This document shows positions 63,324-64,000 of a DNA stretch of 64,000 bases, piece by piece. The stretch's first letter is position 1, and each line of letters starts with the position of its first letter. The stretch comes from Eutrigla gurnardus (Eukaryota; Chordata; Actinopteri; Perciformes; Triglidae), in assembly GCA_963514095.1 (NCBI GenBank), contig OY741279.1, positions 4,909,517-4,973,516 of the forward strand, in the 5' to 3' direction. The notes under the pieces are model-generated. The model was not told where the DNA came from, ran no database searches, and saw only the letters and a list, made by a program, of their open reading frames with translations. Position numbers and translations under genes: made by a program.

Positions 63324-64000
63324 CGCGCTCTCTCTCACTGTGTATGTTCCCCCGGAGTCCCTGTGCTCTCTTGCCTAGCAGGTCTCCCTGGACCGTGGTG
63401 GAACCTGATCCGGACTGCACCGATGTTGTGGTCTTGTTTGCCTCTTACCGCCTGTATTTTTAATTAAAGTAATTGACTAAAATCGGCATCTCTACTGTCA
63501 CTAACTTGACTACTCCCGGGATCACTCCCGGGAGTCTGGCTATGCTTTCTGGTCCAGCAGAGTCCACTGAGGTCCTGACCGATGCAGACTGCTAACTGGC
63601 CTGATGCTGGAAACACCACATTGTAGCTCCACCTGCCCGCTGTGTGACTGCTCAACTACTCCTGCTTTCTGGTCTACGGCGACGTGGTTGGGATGGATCC
63701 ATCTCGGCGTGGCTGTGCCTGCTGCCATGGACTACTACTGTTGATACTATTGCTACTGTTAATACCACCGCTACTGTTAATGCTACTACTACCATACTAC
63801 CAACACCAAATGCAGTTGGAACCCAAGGGCCTGGGCTGCACGAGATTTCTGCCTAAAAGCCTATTAAGGCAGTTTTTTCTCGCCACTGTCGCTGTAACGC
63901 TTGCCCCTGGGTGATGTTGGGAATTTGAAATTGTGTTGACTCTTGAAATTTTGAGCGTATTCTAGTCCTGCTCAATGTGTTAAGTGTCCTGAGATGACTT
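63184..64000 (+). other. 3' UTR of the L2-type LINE
   Basis: Non-coding sequence with a hairpin right after the stop (63185-63212: GGCTGGCTCAGG pairing with CCTGAGCCAGCTC), a (CT)n run of about 50 bases, and a run of CTACT/GTTAATACC-type near-repeats around 63733-63795. Reading frames here have no recognisable content. Confidence 0.75.

Larger units (their letters stand above)
60178..64000 (+). mobile_element. L2-type (CR1/L2 group) non-LTR retrotransposon, 3' end beyond the window
   Basis: The element comprises one long endonuclease-reverse transcriptase frame and a 3' UTR that runs to the last base. The 3' UTR starts with an inverted repeat (GGCTGGCTCAGG ... CCTGAGCCAGCTC), carries a (CT)n tract at 63271-63320, and reaches TTAAGTGTCCTGAGATGACTT, which in teleost L2 elements comes shortly before the 3' tail. 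The 5' boundary is uncertain; the coordinate given is the first codon. Confidence 0.85.

Overview
The window is nuclear DNA from a teleost fish, most likely a percomorph. The evidence is compact spliced vertebrate genes, very dense (CA)n/(GT)n microsatellites, and teleost-type dispersed repeats, including an L2-type LINE with an uninterrupted ORF. Two runs of exactly 200 N (26213-26412 and 53325-53524) are assembly gaps. I see no bacterial, phage, CRISPR or operon-like content.

Layout, left to right. The window opens in the last codons and 3' UTR of an otx2-type homeobox gene (+). About 23 kb of non-coding DNA follows, full of microsatellites and some transposon remnants. A 3'-complete Pellino E3 ligase gene (peli2-like, -) lies at 24.3-26.0 kb; its first coding exons were not found. 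Another 10 kb of non-coding DNA with dispersed repeats leads to an intact single-exon arf6 CDS (-) at 36.4-36.9 kb. A tight cluster of housekeeping genes follows: prpf39 (+, 15 coding exons, 40.3-46.5 kb), fau (+, 4 coding exons plus a probable 5' non-coding exon, 47.6-49.3 kb) and fkbp3 (-, 7 exons, 50.1-51.8 kb). fau and fkbp3 converge tail to tail. From 51.8 kb onward there are no host genes: a gapped mariner-like inverted-repeat element, a telomere-like tract, possible conserved non-coding DNA, a 1-kb minisatellite of about 39 units of 25-26 bp, and an L2 retrotransposon with a 1001-codon ORF whose 3' UTR runs off the end.

The genes are not one pathway. otx2 is a developmental regulator, peli2 acts in Toll/IL-1 signalling, arf6 in membrane traffic, prpf39 in U1 snRNP splicing, fau in ribosome supply and fkbp3 is a nuclear prolyl isomerase. 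Gene order partly preserves human 14q21-q22 linkage (OTX2-PELI2; PRPF39-FKBP3). It differs in that fau sits between prpf39 and fkbp3 and no TMEM260 is seen between otx2 and peli2. I did not find a convincing new biological system. The most notable items are the minisatellite, the intact LINE, several palindromes and terminal-inverted-repeat elements, and one candidate small spliced ORF in a CpG-rich patch. Family identifications are from recognition of the sequences; no searches were run.
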